Shown: one piece after another, positions 1 through 10,860 of the stretch
Layout: each line of letters opens with the position of its first letter
Position numbering within the stretch: position 1 is the stretch's first letter
From: Daphnia pulex
Taxonomy: Eukaryota; Arthropoda; Branchiopoda; Diplostraca; Daphniidae
Direction of reading: 5' to 3'
DNA: 64,000 bases
NCBI RefSeq assembly: GCF_021134715.1
Contig: NC_060019.1
Location: forward strand, 3,658,001 to 3,722,000
Program-made: the position numbers and the translations under genes
Notes under the pieces: generated by a model
Database searches by the model: none
What the model was told of the DNA's origin: nothing
What the model saw: the letters and a program-made list of their open reading frames with translations, nothing else

Positions 1-993
1 ATCTTTTATTTATAATCTACCAAAAGAATTAAAGAACTTGAAGTTTTAATGTTTGTTTTCCCCAAATTAAGTTGCTGTTCTTTTCATTTTAATTGTGTTC
101 CATTCTTGCAAGAGAGTTTACACTTTTACTTGTAGATATGCGTAATCCCTTATTTGAGTTCATTTAGCAATAACATCATTTTCACATTTAATTTACTCCC
201 GACACTACTTACTCTAAGCTGGATAGAGCACTTTCGTTTGCGCTTGAAATAATTTTTGAAAAATTTATTTTTCATCAATTTAGCTTGGACAAATCCTCAA
301 ATATTGCACGTAAAAAATACGCGGTTGATTAGAGACAGAAAAGGAGGGAGTTAACAGATGTAATACAGAAACCGTTAGTATTTTACTCCTCTTACTCTTA
401 GATGGCATTGCAATAAATAATAACCTTTTTTCTGGAAGCACAAAAAATTATGACAATTGTCCTAAGCTTCTTTGAACTCGTTATCTTTTTAGTCAACAGG
501 GCATGCGAACTCTGCTTGTTAGTCAAACAATTTAAGGCCGTTGTTACACGTAAAACTCACAAATATAGTTTAACCAAACATATATCCACGAACAAATTCT
601 TGAACAGATTCTTTCTTCTTGTTCCTGTATTGTTGTTAACGCGAAAAACATCAACACGAACACAAAACGCAAAATCACACGATTGAAAGTTTCAAGATTT
701 TAAAATTTTAAAATAAGATTTAATATAAATCAAGATTCAAAACAGACTTTGGACGTCACATTTCGCCAAAATTTCGAACAAGTAAATTTGAAAACATGGC
801 TGAAGAAGATCAAGGTCATATGGTTGAATTTTAAACTAATTGATTTGTGTTGATAATTCAAGCTCGTTGATTACAGCGTGAATAAACGCAAATCGCAGGC
901 ACACAAACCCGGTCAAACGAGTAAAAGCTTTAATCTTCAACGCCACGCCCAGAGCCAAATTTATACGCTGTTTTAACTACATTGATTTATAGA
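1..993. other. AT-rich non-coding stretch
   Basis: No convincing coding sequence, RNA gene or repeat is visible. A 78-codon open frame at 450-686 has no recognisable domain, and its composition matches the surrounding AT-rich DNA. Confidence 0.5.
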
Positions 994-998
994 GGTTT

Positions 999-1300
999 TG
1001 TTGAGGTTTATAGTTACCACATTCAGCACTAGATGGAACTGTTGGTATTTCTGGGAAAATCAACCAAGACGACGTCAAACTTATGACTCGGACTTGAAGT
1101 GGTAGATCTCGACGTTGATGTGGAGAGGTTCCTTATTCTGTGTGGAACACTTGCAACAAGTAGATGTGTGAGAAATTACTGTGTGTCTAATCTAAAACGA
1201 GTCTAATCTCACTTACCTCCTATGCTAATAAGGAGAGAAAAACACACTCTATTCGACTGTAATCACTTAGACTAAACATCTCTGATATATAACTCTAACA
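999..1300 (+). repeat. 5' LTR of the deleted copia element
   Basis: 302 bp with TGTT...AACA ends. It matches 2126-2427 nearly base for base, with a handful of substitutions, which implies a fairly recent insertion. Confidence 0.85.
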
Positions 1301-1861
1301 ACATCCTTAGATAGATTTTCAGTTCGTGAAATGAATGCTCCATTTAACATTATTCCCAATAATTCATCTGAAAATTCATCTGATTCCGAGGAAGATCTTT
1401 CAGTTGGTGATGTACGAACATTGTCCATTTTAGACCGTGGATATTGAACTAAATTCAAATTCAAATGGTTAAACAATTAAGTCATCAGTGAAGTTAATTT
1501 ATATCACACAGATTAAGAATGCAACAACCAATAACTATAAACAGAGAACTATGTGATCAGTTTAGAGCTGGGAAATGAAACCAATGAAACATTCAAATCA
1601 ATTCAACGCGGTCTATCACCCTAATAGAATTACAATTTACTCGATAGGATAAACGCGAGATAAAAGAAGAGGGATATTTAGCTTTTTTTACGGTGACAGC
1701 GTACGATGTAGGAGTCCAACTCAGTCTTACTTGTTTCGATTCTATATAGGACTTGAGAGATTCATTCTATCAACTGACATGAAATCAGCTGTCAATTTCT
1801 TTTGATGCGTGAACGCTATCTGCGCTGAGATTGTGTGGATTAAACTATAAAACTTAGACTT

Positions 1862-2104
1862 AACATCCCTGATATATAACACCAACAGGTTATGGGCCCA
1901 GATTTTGCCATACCGTTAAAGAACTTATCAGAATGGCTCAATAACTACTCTTTGGATGCTATAAAGCAATTAAGAAAGGTTGATGGCACTCAATTCACTA
2001 CGTGGTAGCGTAACATGGAAATATTGCTCACTCAACAAATTGTAAAAGATGCTTACTTCATTTTTGTTGTTCTAAATTCTAATTCTAAAATTGATGAAAT
2101 TATC
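1862..2104 (+). pseudogene. Extra LTR 3' end, primer-binding site and Gag start
   Basis: Sequence ending CACCAACA at 1889 resembles the last 28 bp of the flanking LTRs. It is followed directly by GGTTATGGGCCCAG, complementary to the anticodon stem-loop of initiator tRNA-Met, as in elements of the copia type that prime from a half-tRNA. The frame that follows reads a Gag-like start containing LRKVDGTQFTTW, then TAG, then RNMEILLTQQ, which resembles copia Gag. The LTR body that should precede this end (1301-1861) does not match the flanking LTRs, so the interior seems to come from a related element. Confidence 0.6.
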
Positions 2105-2125
2105 TTAGTTCTGAATGAGAGAGAG

Positions 2126-2427
2126 TGTTGAGGTTTATAGTTACCACATTCAGCACTAGATGGAACTGTTGGTATTTCTGGGAAAATCAACCAAGACGAC
2201 GTTGAACTTATGACTCGGACTTGAGGTGGTAGATCTCAACGTTGATGTGGGGAGGTTCCAAATTCTGTGTGGAACACTCGCAACAAGTAGATGTTTGAAA
2301 AATTACTGTGTGTCTAATCTAAAACGAGTCTAATCTCACTTACCTCCTATGCTTATCAGTAGAGAAAAACACACTCTATTCGAGTGTAAGCACTTAGACT
2401 TAACATTTCTGATATATAACTCTAACA
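2126..2427 (+). repeat. 3' LTR of the deleted copia element
   Basis: 302 bp, preceded by the purine run GAATGAGAGAGAG and followed by the duplicated target GGTTT. Confidence 0.85.
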
Positions 2428-2432
2428 GGTTT

Positions 2433-3580
2433 AACGAGCTAATCGACACGAACCATTCGTAGCTGCCTCCAATCTTGACGCTGAGGAGCAGTATACCACA
2501 GAAACTTACTTACAGGGCATCCAACAGCTCCAGAACACTTGCATTGAAGGGACTTATTGCATCCATTAAACAAGAGCTGTTCGTCATGAATCTAACGTCC
2601 CTTATAGCGGGCACGAATCCAGTCATACCAATGTACGTAACTATAATACTACCGATATGGCTAAACAGCCTAACCACACTGTTTCGTCTCACGATTAAAA
2701 GAGTCCAGCGCTCTTCGGTTTATTGAACCACATAAAAATAATAATGGTTGGAATGTCGTTGGTTAGGAGAACTATGCCAATCTTTACCCCGCAGATCGAC
2801 GCTAAAGCTTATTCTTGACTTCATGTTGCTACAAAAGAAATTAAACAATAACTAGAAATAAAAGATATTGCAATAAAAGCAAACGTGAGAAAGAAAATAT
2901 TATGATGGAGAATCATCGGGAATTACATCTGTTTGTAGTCTTTGAAGTCGTGTAATTTTCATCGAATGATGGAGGTATTCGCAGATAGCCAAACTTCATG
3001 GCCAGTACTCTGTAAGCATTAAAGTAACACGGTCTTTTGTGGAATCTTTAAAATTGCTCTCACTTCAAGAAAGTCGTCAGAGGCAAATGGATGTGTGGGA
3101 CCGAGTCAATATTCTTAGTCTCAGCTAACTGTCCAAATAATACGCCGGTAATACTAATAAGGATAGTTAAAGAATAGTTACAATCGATGCATAACAGCCA
3201 TGATGAACGCGGAATCTATTCTAGTGTTCGGTCACTCCTACTAGGAACGATAGATATATGGCCCGTCGGTCCGTGACATAGGAGGAAGGCAACAGCAAAT
3301 AATCCCGGTCAAAACTTTATTTAAATATTCCCACACACATACATACAGCGATAAAACAATCTACATTGACACTTGACAGGCACACACTCGGGCAGAGGTT
3401 CCACCCCGAAAATCAAAAAAGGAGGAAAAAGTGTATTGAAGGGAGTCAAGAGCAAATATTAATATGAAAGTGACAAGGTCAAATAAGGTAAGAAGTCTCG
3501 GATTGTTTAAGGTGTGAAGGCTACGAGATTAATCTTGGGTTTTCAATATTTCTACGATGTATCACAAAACAGAATCTTGA
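2433..3580. other. Unassigned non-coding stretch
   Basis: Open frames on both strands between 2475 and 2726 overlap each other and match no family I recognise. Nothing else is supported here. Confidence 0.4.
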
Positions 3581-3586
3581 CGAAGA

Positions 3587-3700
3587 AATATGACTATTTT
3601 TAGTCGTATCTCACCCAATACCCAATTAGAATTATGACTATTTTTAGTCGTATCTCACCCAATACCCAAGATATGACTAAAAATAGTCATATTTCACCCA
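3587..3700. repeat. Hairpin-forming repeat cluster
   Basis: Two direct copies of a roughly 50-bp unit are followed by an inverted half copy. Each contains the hairpin ATGACTATTTTTAGTC followed by GTATCTCACCC. The downstream sequence to about 3,960 is non-coding as far as I can see. This may be the end of a small inverted-repeat transposon. Confidence 0.55.
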
Positions 3701-4169
3701 AGAAAATCCGGAAAGGAAATTCCTTTTGGATTTTGGTGGTTGACATAACAATAAACATTTCTATAAAATTAGTTTTTACTCTAGCTGCCCCGCTTTTCCG
3801 AAAAGTGATGTAAAAGTCCCCCCACTTTCTGACAAAATTAAAAAACAAACAAACTTTAACGCTCAATATCTCGTAAACGGGCGGGAATTTCGTCATTCTG
3901 CAAACGCAGGTAAATCCGGCGTGCAGAGACAAACATGACTATATTTTTTATATATTTTTAAGGGCGTTTCCGGATTTAGATCTGGAAAGCTGCTCCGGGA
4001 TTTCGGTCTACTTGAATCGTGGATCGCTTGTTAGATAAACTGTAAACGAAGTTCACTTACATTCACACAGCTACTGCGACATTTTGCTGCACGTACCAGT
4101 CAAAAACAAAACCATATGACGTATCTGCGAACTCTCCTTAAAGTTCACGAGCCATTATCCGATTATTTA

Positions 4170-5970
4170 TTACTGCCAAACACTGGAAAATAATTAAAGA
4201 AAATTGATGGATTTGACTTTCCAGCATCAACAAATGACCCAACACACAAAAAACTGTCTGAAGCAAGGATAATTAACGGTGGGAAATACTTTCATTTCAT
4301 AATTGAGAATGCATTAAAAAGGAAATCCATTGGACTTATCCATCGTGAAGCTGACCTTCTCCAGTTTGTTGACGTATATCTCAAGAATCCAGGTATTTTG
4401 CAAAAAATCTTGCGCGACAGAGTAAGTGATCATTTTAATTATGTGCATGCAGGTCTTTATTTTGAACTTCAACACAGGAAACTAGCTGTTCATGTTTGTA
4501 TTGTCTGATCTTGTATTTGATTTTTCCCATTTATGCCGAAAATGCAAAACTACAAAATACTCCTGTATGCTTTTGGTTCTTTCGTATTTTGATGAAATAG
4601 AATTAGTCTTTTTTCTAAATATTATGAAGTTTACCAGCCGTAACACACTGTTATTAATATAAAAATAATTACATTTGCAATTAGATTAAAGCTTTTGACA
4701 CAAAGTCCAAAGTTGATCTAGCAAAGACTAGCTATTTTGAAGGGATAACTTCACGCTAGACATATTTATACTATAATAACAGCTGTACCTCATTACAAAG
4801 TCGATATTCACATTGAAGAAGCGAAACTCAACGAGGATAAGAATGCAGTAACTATCACTCCAATTCTAGAAATAATCCATTCGATCCAACCAACAGCAAC
4901 ACACGAAGAAGATACCGAAATCATTTTGGACACATCTGTATTTGTAATAGGGTTTTATGTGGGGAAGAGAAAACTGGGTGATATTTCTAGTTTTCTCTCC
5001 GAATTGATCGGTGAATTTCGTCGATTGTCCCCATTGAATTCAGATAGTGCGTGCATTCAAGGTCGTTAATTGACAGCTTCGCTTCGTTGCATAATAGCGG
5101 ATGGGCCCATGAGGTCTTACTTGAAACGGACAAAAGGTCATACAGGGTACTGGTCATGTGATCGTTGCATTCAAAAGAGAGAAATGATTAATCGTGCCTT
5201 TCTACTTCGAAGTGTCAATGCCCCAGGGAGAACTGACGCGAACTTTTTAAAGTACGATACAAATAGCTTATCTGGTGACGAACACTCAAAGGATATGAGA
5301 GATGTCAGTCCTTTCGTAAAAATTGATTTCCCAATGGTTACAGGGTTTATCATAGATCCCATGCACACTGGAATAGAGGGAGCTTTTTCCCGGCGATTTG
5401 AAGGTTTCATTCTTGTTCCAGAAGAGGAAAAACTAAGTAGTTCCAAGATTGACGAAGCTGATCGTCGAATTAAATTCTTTATTTATGTCGTCCTTTTGGA
5501 TTTGACCGTTATGTGGGCAAACTTTCAACTTGTAAAAATTAAAAAATTCACGTGAAACGCAATATCTTGTTCTACTTACTATTTCCCCTTTTTAAATGAA
5601 ATCTTGATGAAACCAATCTTGAAATATAATGCTTTTAAAGTACGGCATGTTGCTGTTGGGAGCATTAAACAAAAAACCAGTCTCTAGAACTAATATCATT
5701 GAAACCCGAAAAACATTACATAGATATTCGATTGACCTTACCGAGCTTGGTATTCCTTGTAGGTTTGTGAATCATCAGGTGACTCATCTATGGGAGGAAG
5801 TTGAAATATATGGGTGTGGCGTTGAGACTACCAGTGCTTTCCCTTTCGAAAGTTTTCTAGGCTTCTTTCGAAGATTCTTGCGTAGTGGCAATCTTCAAGC
5901 GGAACAAATTAGAAATCGTTGCATCGAAAAGAGTAAATTCCAGCTGCCAACAAATTTCTGTGGTTTTTGA
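4170..5970 (+). pseudogene. Decayed DNA transposase related to the Tnp2/CACTA-like group
   Basis: Coding blocks at about 4200-4425, 4800-5070, 5070-5550 and 5629-5970 lie in changing frames with stops between them. The middle block reads VIGFYVGKRKLGDISSFL, then IADGPMRSYLKRTKGHTGYW with a CDRC motif, then an RTD...F segment and FPMVTGFIIDPMHTGI. The last block contains VTHLWEEVEIYG and AFPFESFL. This order matches a transposase family widespread in invertebrates, with a 'D-P-M-H' or 'DYMH' catalytic-type motif and a C-terminal DUF4218-like region. It is clearly not intact. The family name is by memory of its pattern, so treat it as probable. Confidence 0.6.
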
Positions 5971-5999
5971 TTTGTTTTTAATTGAAAACAAAGTGCAAT

Positions 6000-6379
6000 T
6001 GGTTTTTGAAGACAAAAAGTAAAAAAAAACAAACACTTTTTACAATTCATCGATAAAGGTGATTCCTGGCCCAAAAAGCTTGCGTTTAACAACTTTGTTC
6101 TTACTAAAAGACTCCCCAACAGCAAAGGTTTTTGCTGCGTCCATCTGAAATTTTTGTTAAAATGATGGCTCTTCCTTTGAACCCATTTCCCCCCTGTTTA
6201 ACTGGATAATCTTGGTTTGCGATAGTATTTGGTTCCTTTGTTTCACTCGTATGAAAACGGTAACTGATAATACATAGCCTGCTCATGAAATAAATAATCG
6301 TGTCTGCATTTTAAAAATAAAGTTACAAATACTGTTTTTTTTTTTGGGGGGGGGGGTGGCAACTCACAGAATCTTCGTA
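6000..6379. other. Non-coding flank with an A/G homopolymer patch
   Basis: Contains T and G runs at 6331-6356. No gene is supported. It runs into the target duplication of the hAT-like element. Confidence 0.4.
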
Positions 6380-6387
6380 CAGTCCTG

Positions 6388-7593
6388 CAAGGCTGGATCA
6401 CCGCGGTAAACGTGCTACCGTGGTACTACCGTGCGGTAGCGGTAGAACCGTGCGGTAGTACCGCACGACTTTACTCTACCGCACTGCTGCGTTAATTTTT
6501 TTTAAATTAACGTGCGGTAGCGGTAGTTTTCCAAGCCATCTAGTGCTGATTTTGCAAAACACAATAGAAAAACAATAGATGGTACTCTAATTTTTCTGGA
6601 GCAATTCATCAGGCCTCTGTGGGATCACCAATTTTTCATGTTTTTAGTTCAGAGAATCAGAGTAATCCATTTTTAAACTTTCTAATTGACATTTGCGAAT
6701 GAAATTTCATGACATTGTAGGTCAACTTGAATTAAATATGAGCGGCGTATAAGCGCCTAGTGCCTTGAGTGAGAAGAACGCTTGTTTTCAAGAAGCACGC
6801 GTTTACGGCTTCTGAAATAAAACGTCACACTTCCGTACTCCGCATGGTTGGAACGTTTTTTCTGCCTTGCTGGAAAGATAATGTATTGTACCAGTGAGCT
6901 GTTTCCTGAATGAAATTTGATTTTAAACCGTTGCGTTAAATTAAATAAAAAATTAACTCAAATTTATTTAATTACAAGAATCAAATCATGCAACGATGTT
7001 TAATTTGTGATTTAAACGGTTTAAGACACATTGAATCACGGATAAATAATAAAATTGTAACGAGAAGAGAAAATCTTTAGGTTTCAACGTCAAATTTCCT
7101 TGATTTTGAATCTATTTTTAAATTAACACGACTTACTTTAGTTCCTTTTCCTTCTACTAGAGGCAGAGAAACAATTTTTTTTTAGATTTGAGATGTGCAT
7201 CACACGAATTAGAATCTTTTTGCCAAGATAAATTAAAAAAAAAAATGAATTTTTAAAATAAAATATGTTTGATTGAATATTTTGAATGATACAAAATTTC
7301 AAAAAAATTATTCCTGATTTAGATTCATAAATCAAAATAAATCTTGATTGCCACTGAGGAATGGGTTTTTAGATCCAAATGAAAAAGACAATTTTTAATG
7401 AAAGTACATCAACTCTTCTATATTCCACTTGAAATGGGTTTGAAACATTTCAACATTTTCATTTGTAAATGAATATAATACTACCGCAGTACGACTACCG
7501 CTGCCACGGTAGTACCGTACCGCAATAATTTTTTTTAAAGTTACCGTTACCGTAGTAGCGGTAGTTTTTTTAGACTACCGGGCCCAGCCCTTT
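6388..7593. mobile_element. Non-autonomous hAT-like element with GGTAG subterminal repeats
   Basis: The left end CAAGGCTGG and the reverse complement of the right end AAAGGGCTGG form short imperfect terminal inverted repeats. Flanking octamers CAGTCCTG (6380-6387) and CAGCCCTG (7594-7601) match at 7 of 8 positions, consistent with the 8-bp target duplication of hAT transposons. Inside both ends lie many copies of CGGTAG and its complement CTACCG (6403-6530 and 7482-7580), the kind of subterminal array that hAT transposases bind. The 1.2-kb interior is AT-rich and has no transposase. Because the octamer is nearly palindromic, it might instead be part of a longer terminal repeat. Confidence 0.6.
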
Positions 7594-7601
7594 CAGCCCT
7601 G

Positions 7602-9299
7602 GCCAGAATCTCCTTATCTGTCCTCTCATAGAGTCTTATAGAATCTCTATAAAATCCTGATTTGTCGTAAACTCAAATTTTAATTTCCCAAGCCCTGGAC
7701 TGCTTTTTCCTTCGTTATGCCCAAGTCAAGTGTCCCCGGCCAATTCTTTCTCTTTTTCGTTTCATTCTGCATCGAATGATGGATTAGTGATTAGCGTACT
7801 CCATTTGTACCATTAGTTTAAAAGGTTCAAATCACAGTCATCATCTCATCAGCTAGTAAAAAACTTTTTATTGAAATAGTATACCCCCATACAATATAAC
7901 GTACAGAAAACAATTACATGACTATGTAATGCTTTCCATCAACATTATTGAAAGTTTTGTAAACTTCGTGTTGGAGTGAACATAAAGAAGAGATAGTATT
8001 TTGCTTCCGTGTAAATTAACATTGTTTGATGAAGTTGGCAGCATGCTCGCTCTTCATCGTGAGAGTCTGTAGTTCAAATCTTGGTCTAGTCTGTAATTTA
8101 AAATAATTATTTAAAATAATTCCATTTGCATGGCCAGAGGACTTTTAAACACTCATTAGCATATAAATAAAATACTGTATTTATTTTGCATTTTAATTCC
8201 ATTTTTTAATGTGCAATATATCACCAATCACGATGCGTCAGCCCTCCATTTTATAACCATTTATAACTGCGTTAAATCGGTTGATCGTCGATCGCCGACG
8301 AGCGATGGGGTTCGGCTGGCTTTTCCCGTTTTAACTTACCTTTCCTCTATAAAAAATTTAGATTCTAACCCCAAAATACCCCAAAAAATCGTTGTTTAAC
8401 CATCCCATTTAATACAACGCATAACACGACGGGAAAATTCTCCTCGGGTAGTTACCATGGGTCATTTTAGTACGTGTACTTCACTATGTAGTAGTTATGT
8501 TATAACCATGTAATATGTAACACGTATTTGGTTCATCGTTAAGATGTCATAATAATCATGTAATAATCTTGTGTTAACTTGTGATTACTATGTAGTTTAA
8601 AAGCACATAATAACTATCTTTCCTTACATCGTCAACACATAATTATGTTGTACTAAATACGACGTATAAATATATAGTTTCTATGTAATTGAAATATACT
8701 ATTACATGCTTATCACTTACCTAATATGTACTACATATCAAGTGACAAACGTAATAGGAGCATAGTTACTCCATAATGATTTTAGTTTTAACAAGCGTGC
8801 TTCGAGAAAATAAAATACAAGAAAATCGTTGCAAGTTATGTTGTATTATATCAAGATTATTCTTGATCTGAAAACATAAACAATGATAACGATCATTATT
8901 TTCCAGGTTCAGTAGTATTAAGAAACTTCTGTGTAATTACTCGGTGGATTTTTGTAGTTTGGGAAGATGGGCGGAAATCAGGCCCCTTTTTTGACGTGAT
9001 CTGAAAAAAAAGAGTTGTTATACAGAAAACAACATATTAATCAAAAGAAACTTATATATGATCATATTGAGATCTTGTTCAGTCTGGGTTCCTTATCTCC
9101 GTCTCCTTTTCTTGTCATTTTGTGTGTTTTTAAGTCTTATTTTCCGAACACTATATGGAAAGAAGATTCCCAGGGAGCTGCGGTAAAAGTTATCTTATAA
9201 AATTATGCTCGAAGTTTAAAAAACAAATTACTGAAAAACATGTTTATTCTTATAAAAGAATTATAAATAAACAAAGCAAAATGTGAACAAAGTATTTAC
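7602..9299. other. AT-rich non-coding stretch
   Basis: Contains short open frames without recognisable domains and, at 8460-8780, AT-rich sequence with repeated GTAATA/TAACAT words. No gene, promoter or terminal repeat could be supported. Confidence 0.4.
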
Positions 9300-10230
9300 A
9301 TGTCTTTGAAAACAACTGTTTGGTCTTTTGCCTTGAGGGTATACGCAGTCTGGTATCCCGTCAATATGGCTATGAGATACCTTGTTCCGTCTTTGTTTGT
9401 TTTCCCCTTTACGGATTATCCAGCTCCAGTGAGCTATCCACAGTTTGCACTGAAATGGGCAAGGTTAACTCCAGAAACCTCTGAGGATTTTCTCAACATT
9501 CGACCGAAAGACTTTGGCCCTTACGGATCAACGCGGAAAAGGAACAATAGAACTTCTAGACGTTCAAGCAAAGATCAGAAAAATTCCAGCAACAATTATC
9601 TCCGACGACGAGGAACAAGTAGAGATTTCAACAGACCCCCGTTATCTACCAACCAGGCATCGAAGACTCGGTGGGATTTGTGATCGAAACCAAAGAAGAG
9701 CCATGTGACAGTGAGGAAGAACTGGAAGAGAAAGTGAACAACGACGAACCTGTTCTAGAGTTGGAAGACATTCCGGACGAGGAAGGAGATTCAGAAAAAG
9801 AAAACATCGCGACCAACCAGCAGACCAACCAGCAGACCCTCATCATCGACCTTACCATCAGCGACGACGATGACGACGAGGATGACAGCGACACCACGGA
9901 GGTAAACACGGACGTTCCAAGTACAGTCCCGTTGACCAACCCGACTAACGACGTTGCCCAGACACCACAGCCTCCAACAAAAGAGCCACCAAAGCCAGCC
10001 CCAACAGCGAGGATCCCATCACCGTCCCCTCCTTGTTATTACCCACCCAACACTTCCAAAACATGTACGCTCCACCCATTATGCTACAAAGTGAAGGGGA
10101 ATACAACTCTTAGCGAGAAGTACTGATCCAACAGTACCTGCGAGATAGCCTGGATTTATATTACAAATATGAATTCCAGGCTCTGAAATTGAAAAGGGCT
10201 CGAGATGTTCTAAAAAATCATAAGTACTGA
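9300..10230 (+). pseudogene. Frameshifted acidic/proline-rich protein, probably LTR-element derived
   Basis: Coding sequence runs through three frames: 9300-9540 (hydrophobic start, then LKWARLTPETSEDFLNIRP), 9520-9650 (LLDVQAKIRKIPATIISDDE) and 9623-10125 (GIEDSVGFVIETKEEP, an acidic stretch, then proline-rich). A tail reading QQYLRDSLDLYYKYEFQALK ends at a TGA near 10,230. Two frameshifts are needed to join them. About 275 bp downstream lie a polypurine tract and an LTR, so this is probably the last surviving ORF of that retroelement. I do not recognise the protein. The first methionine could be at 9300. Confidence 0.45.
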
Positions 10231-10506
10231 ATAAACTTCCATTCATATTCTACTATATTACCGCATTATAATTCTTATGTCTATTATACTTCATTCCCTA
10301 TGCCTATATTCTATTCACATTATTATGCAATGTTTTTTATTCCAATATTATTCCCATTTATCCCAAGGTGATGGCCATATATGTTTTCCACTGTATTCCG
10401 CTATATCACGTATGGATACACTTAATACTAAGTAGTACTAGCAGCATTCTAAAATTTCTTGCGTTTATTGGTACTAAATAGTTTCCTTCCCCGACATAAC
10501 TTCTGC

Positions 10507-10520
10507 GGAAGGGGGAGGAG
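10507..10520 (+). other. Polypurine tract of an LTR element
   Basis: GGAAGGGGGAGGAG lies directly before an LTR-like TGTAAAG start. This is the usual plus-strand primer position in reverse transcription. Confidence 0.55.
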
Positions 10521-10860
10521 TGTAAAGACTCTGCGTAGCATTTGACCAACTGCTGCTTGCAGTATAGGGCAATTTACTACGCAGTACCTGAAGGTCACTT
10601 TACTACGCAGTACCTTTAAGCATTCCTCTATTGCACCACCTCACCTTTTAACGATGCAATTACATCCGGGATTGCGTCACACTCTACAGTGATGGTGCAA
10701 TCCCCACAACCTTGATTATCGCTTATAAAAAGCCCGACACTCTGTTCATCCAGCAGAGTCGTACCCGGCATTGTATCCCGACTACCTTGAAATACAAACT
10801 ACTGCAAGAACACTCTGCCTCCTTCTCGTTATTGTTCATTAATAACTATTGTTAGTAACA
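10521..10860 (+). repeat. Putative LTR carrying a TATA promoter
   Basis: About 340 bp from TGTAAAGACTC to GTTAGTAACA, bounded by TG...CA and preceded by a polypurine tract. Inside are two copies of TTTACTACGCAGTACCT (from about 10,571 and 10,599) and a TATA box. No second LTR copy is in the window, so the element is 5' truncated or this is an LTR left with partial interior. The 3' limit is inferred from the AACA end and is the less certain boundary. Confidence 0.5.
10724..10730 (+). promoter_or_regulatory. TATA box
   Basis: TATAAAA lies about 130 bp upstream of the first ATG of the Tudor-like gene. A TTCATCC initiator-like site follows about 20-25 bp downstream, at 10,745-10,751. It lies inside the putative LTR. 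Confidence 0.5.

Larger units (their letters stand above)
999..2427 (+). mobile_element. Internally deleted copia-type LTR retrotransposon
   Basis: Two near-identical 302-bp LTRs (999-1300 and 2126-2427) begin TGTTGAGG and end CTAACA. The whole is flanked by a perfect 5-bp duplication GGTTT (994-998 and 2428-2432), so 999-2427 is one insertion of 1,429 bp. A purine-rich tract (2114-2125) precedes the right LTR, as expected of a polypurine primer. The interior is only 825 bp. It holds a copia-like primer-binding site at 1890-1903 and about 70 codons of Gag-like sequence with an in-frame TAG near 2007. It has no protease, integrase or reverse transcriptase, so any movement must have been in trans. 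Boundaries are certain; assignment to copia rests on the primer site and Gag resemblance. Confidence 0.85.

Noticed and set aside
8036..8100. tRNA-like stretch with AGTTCAAATC, resembling a B box
   Set aside because: No acceptor stem, D arm or anticodon arm pairs well. At best a tRNA-derived SINE trace.
9671..9673. Start codon for the acidic frame
   Set aside because: The codon is GTG, and the frame is open further upstream to 9,623. It is an internal Val, not a start.
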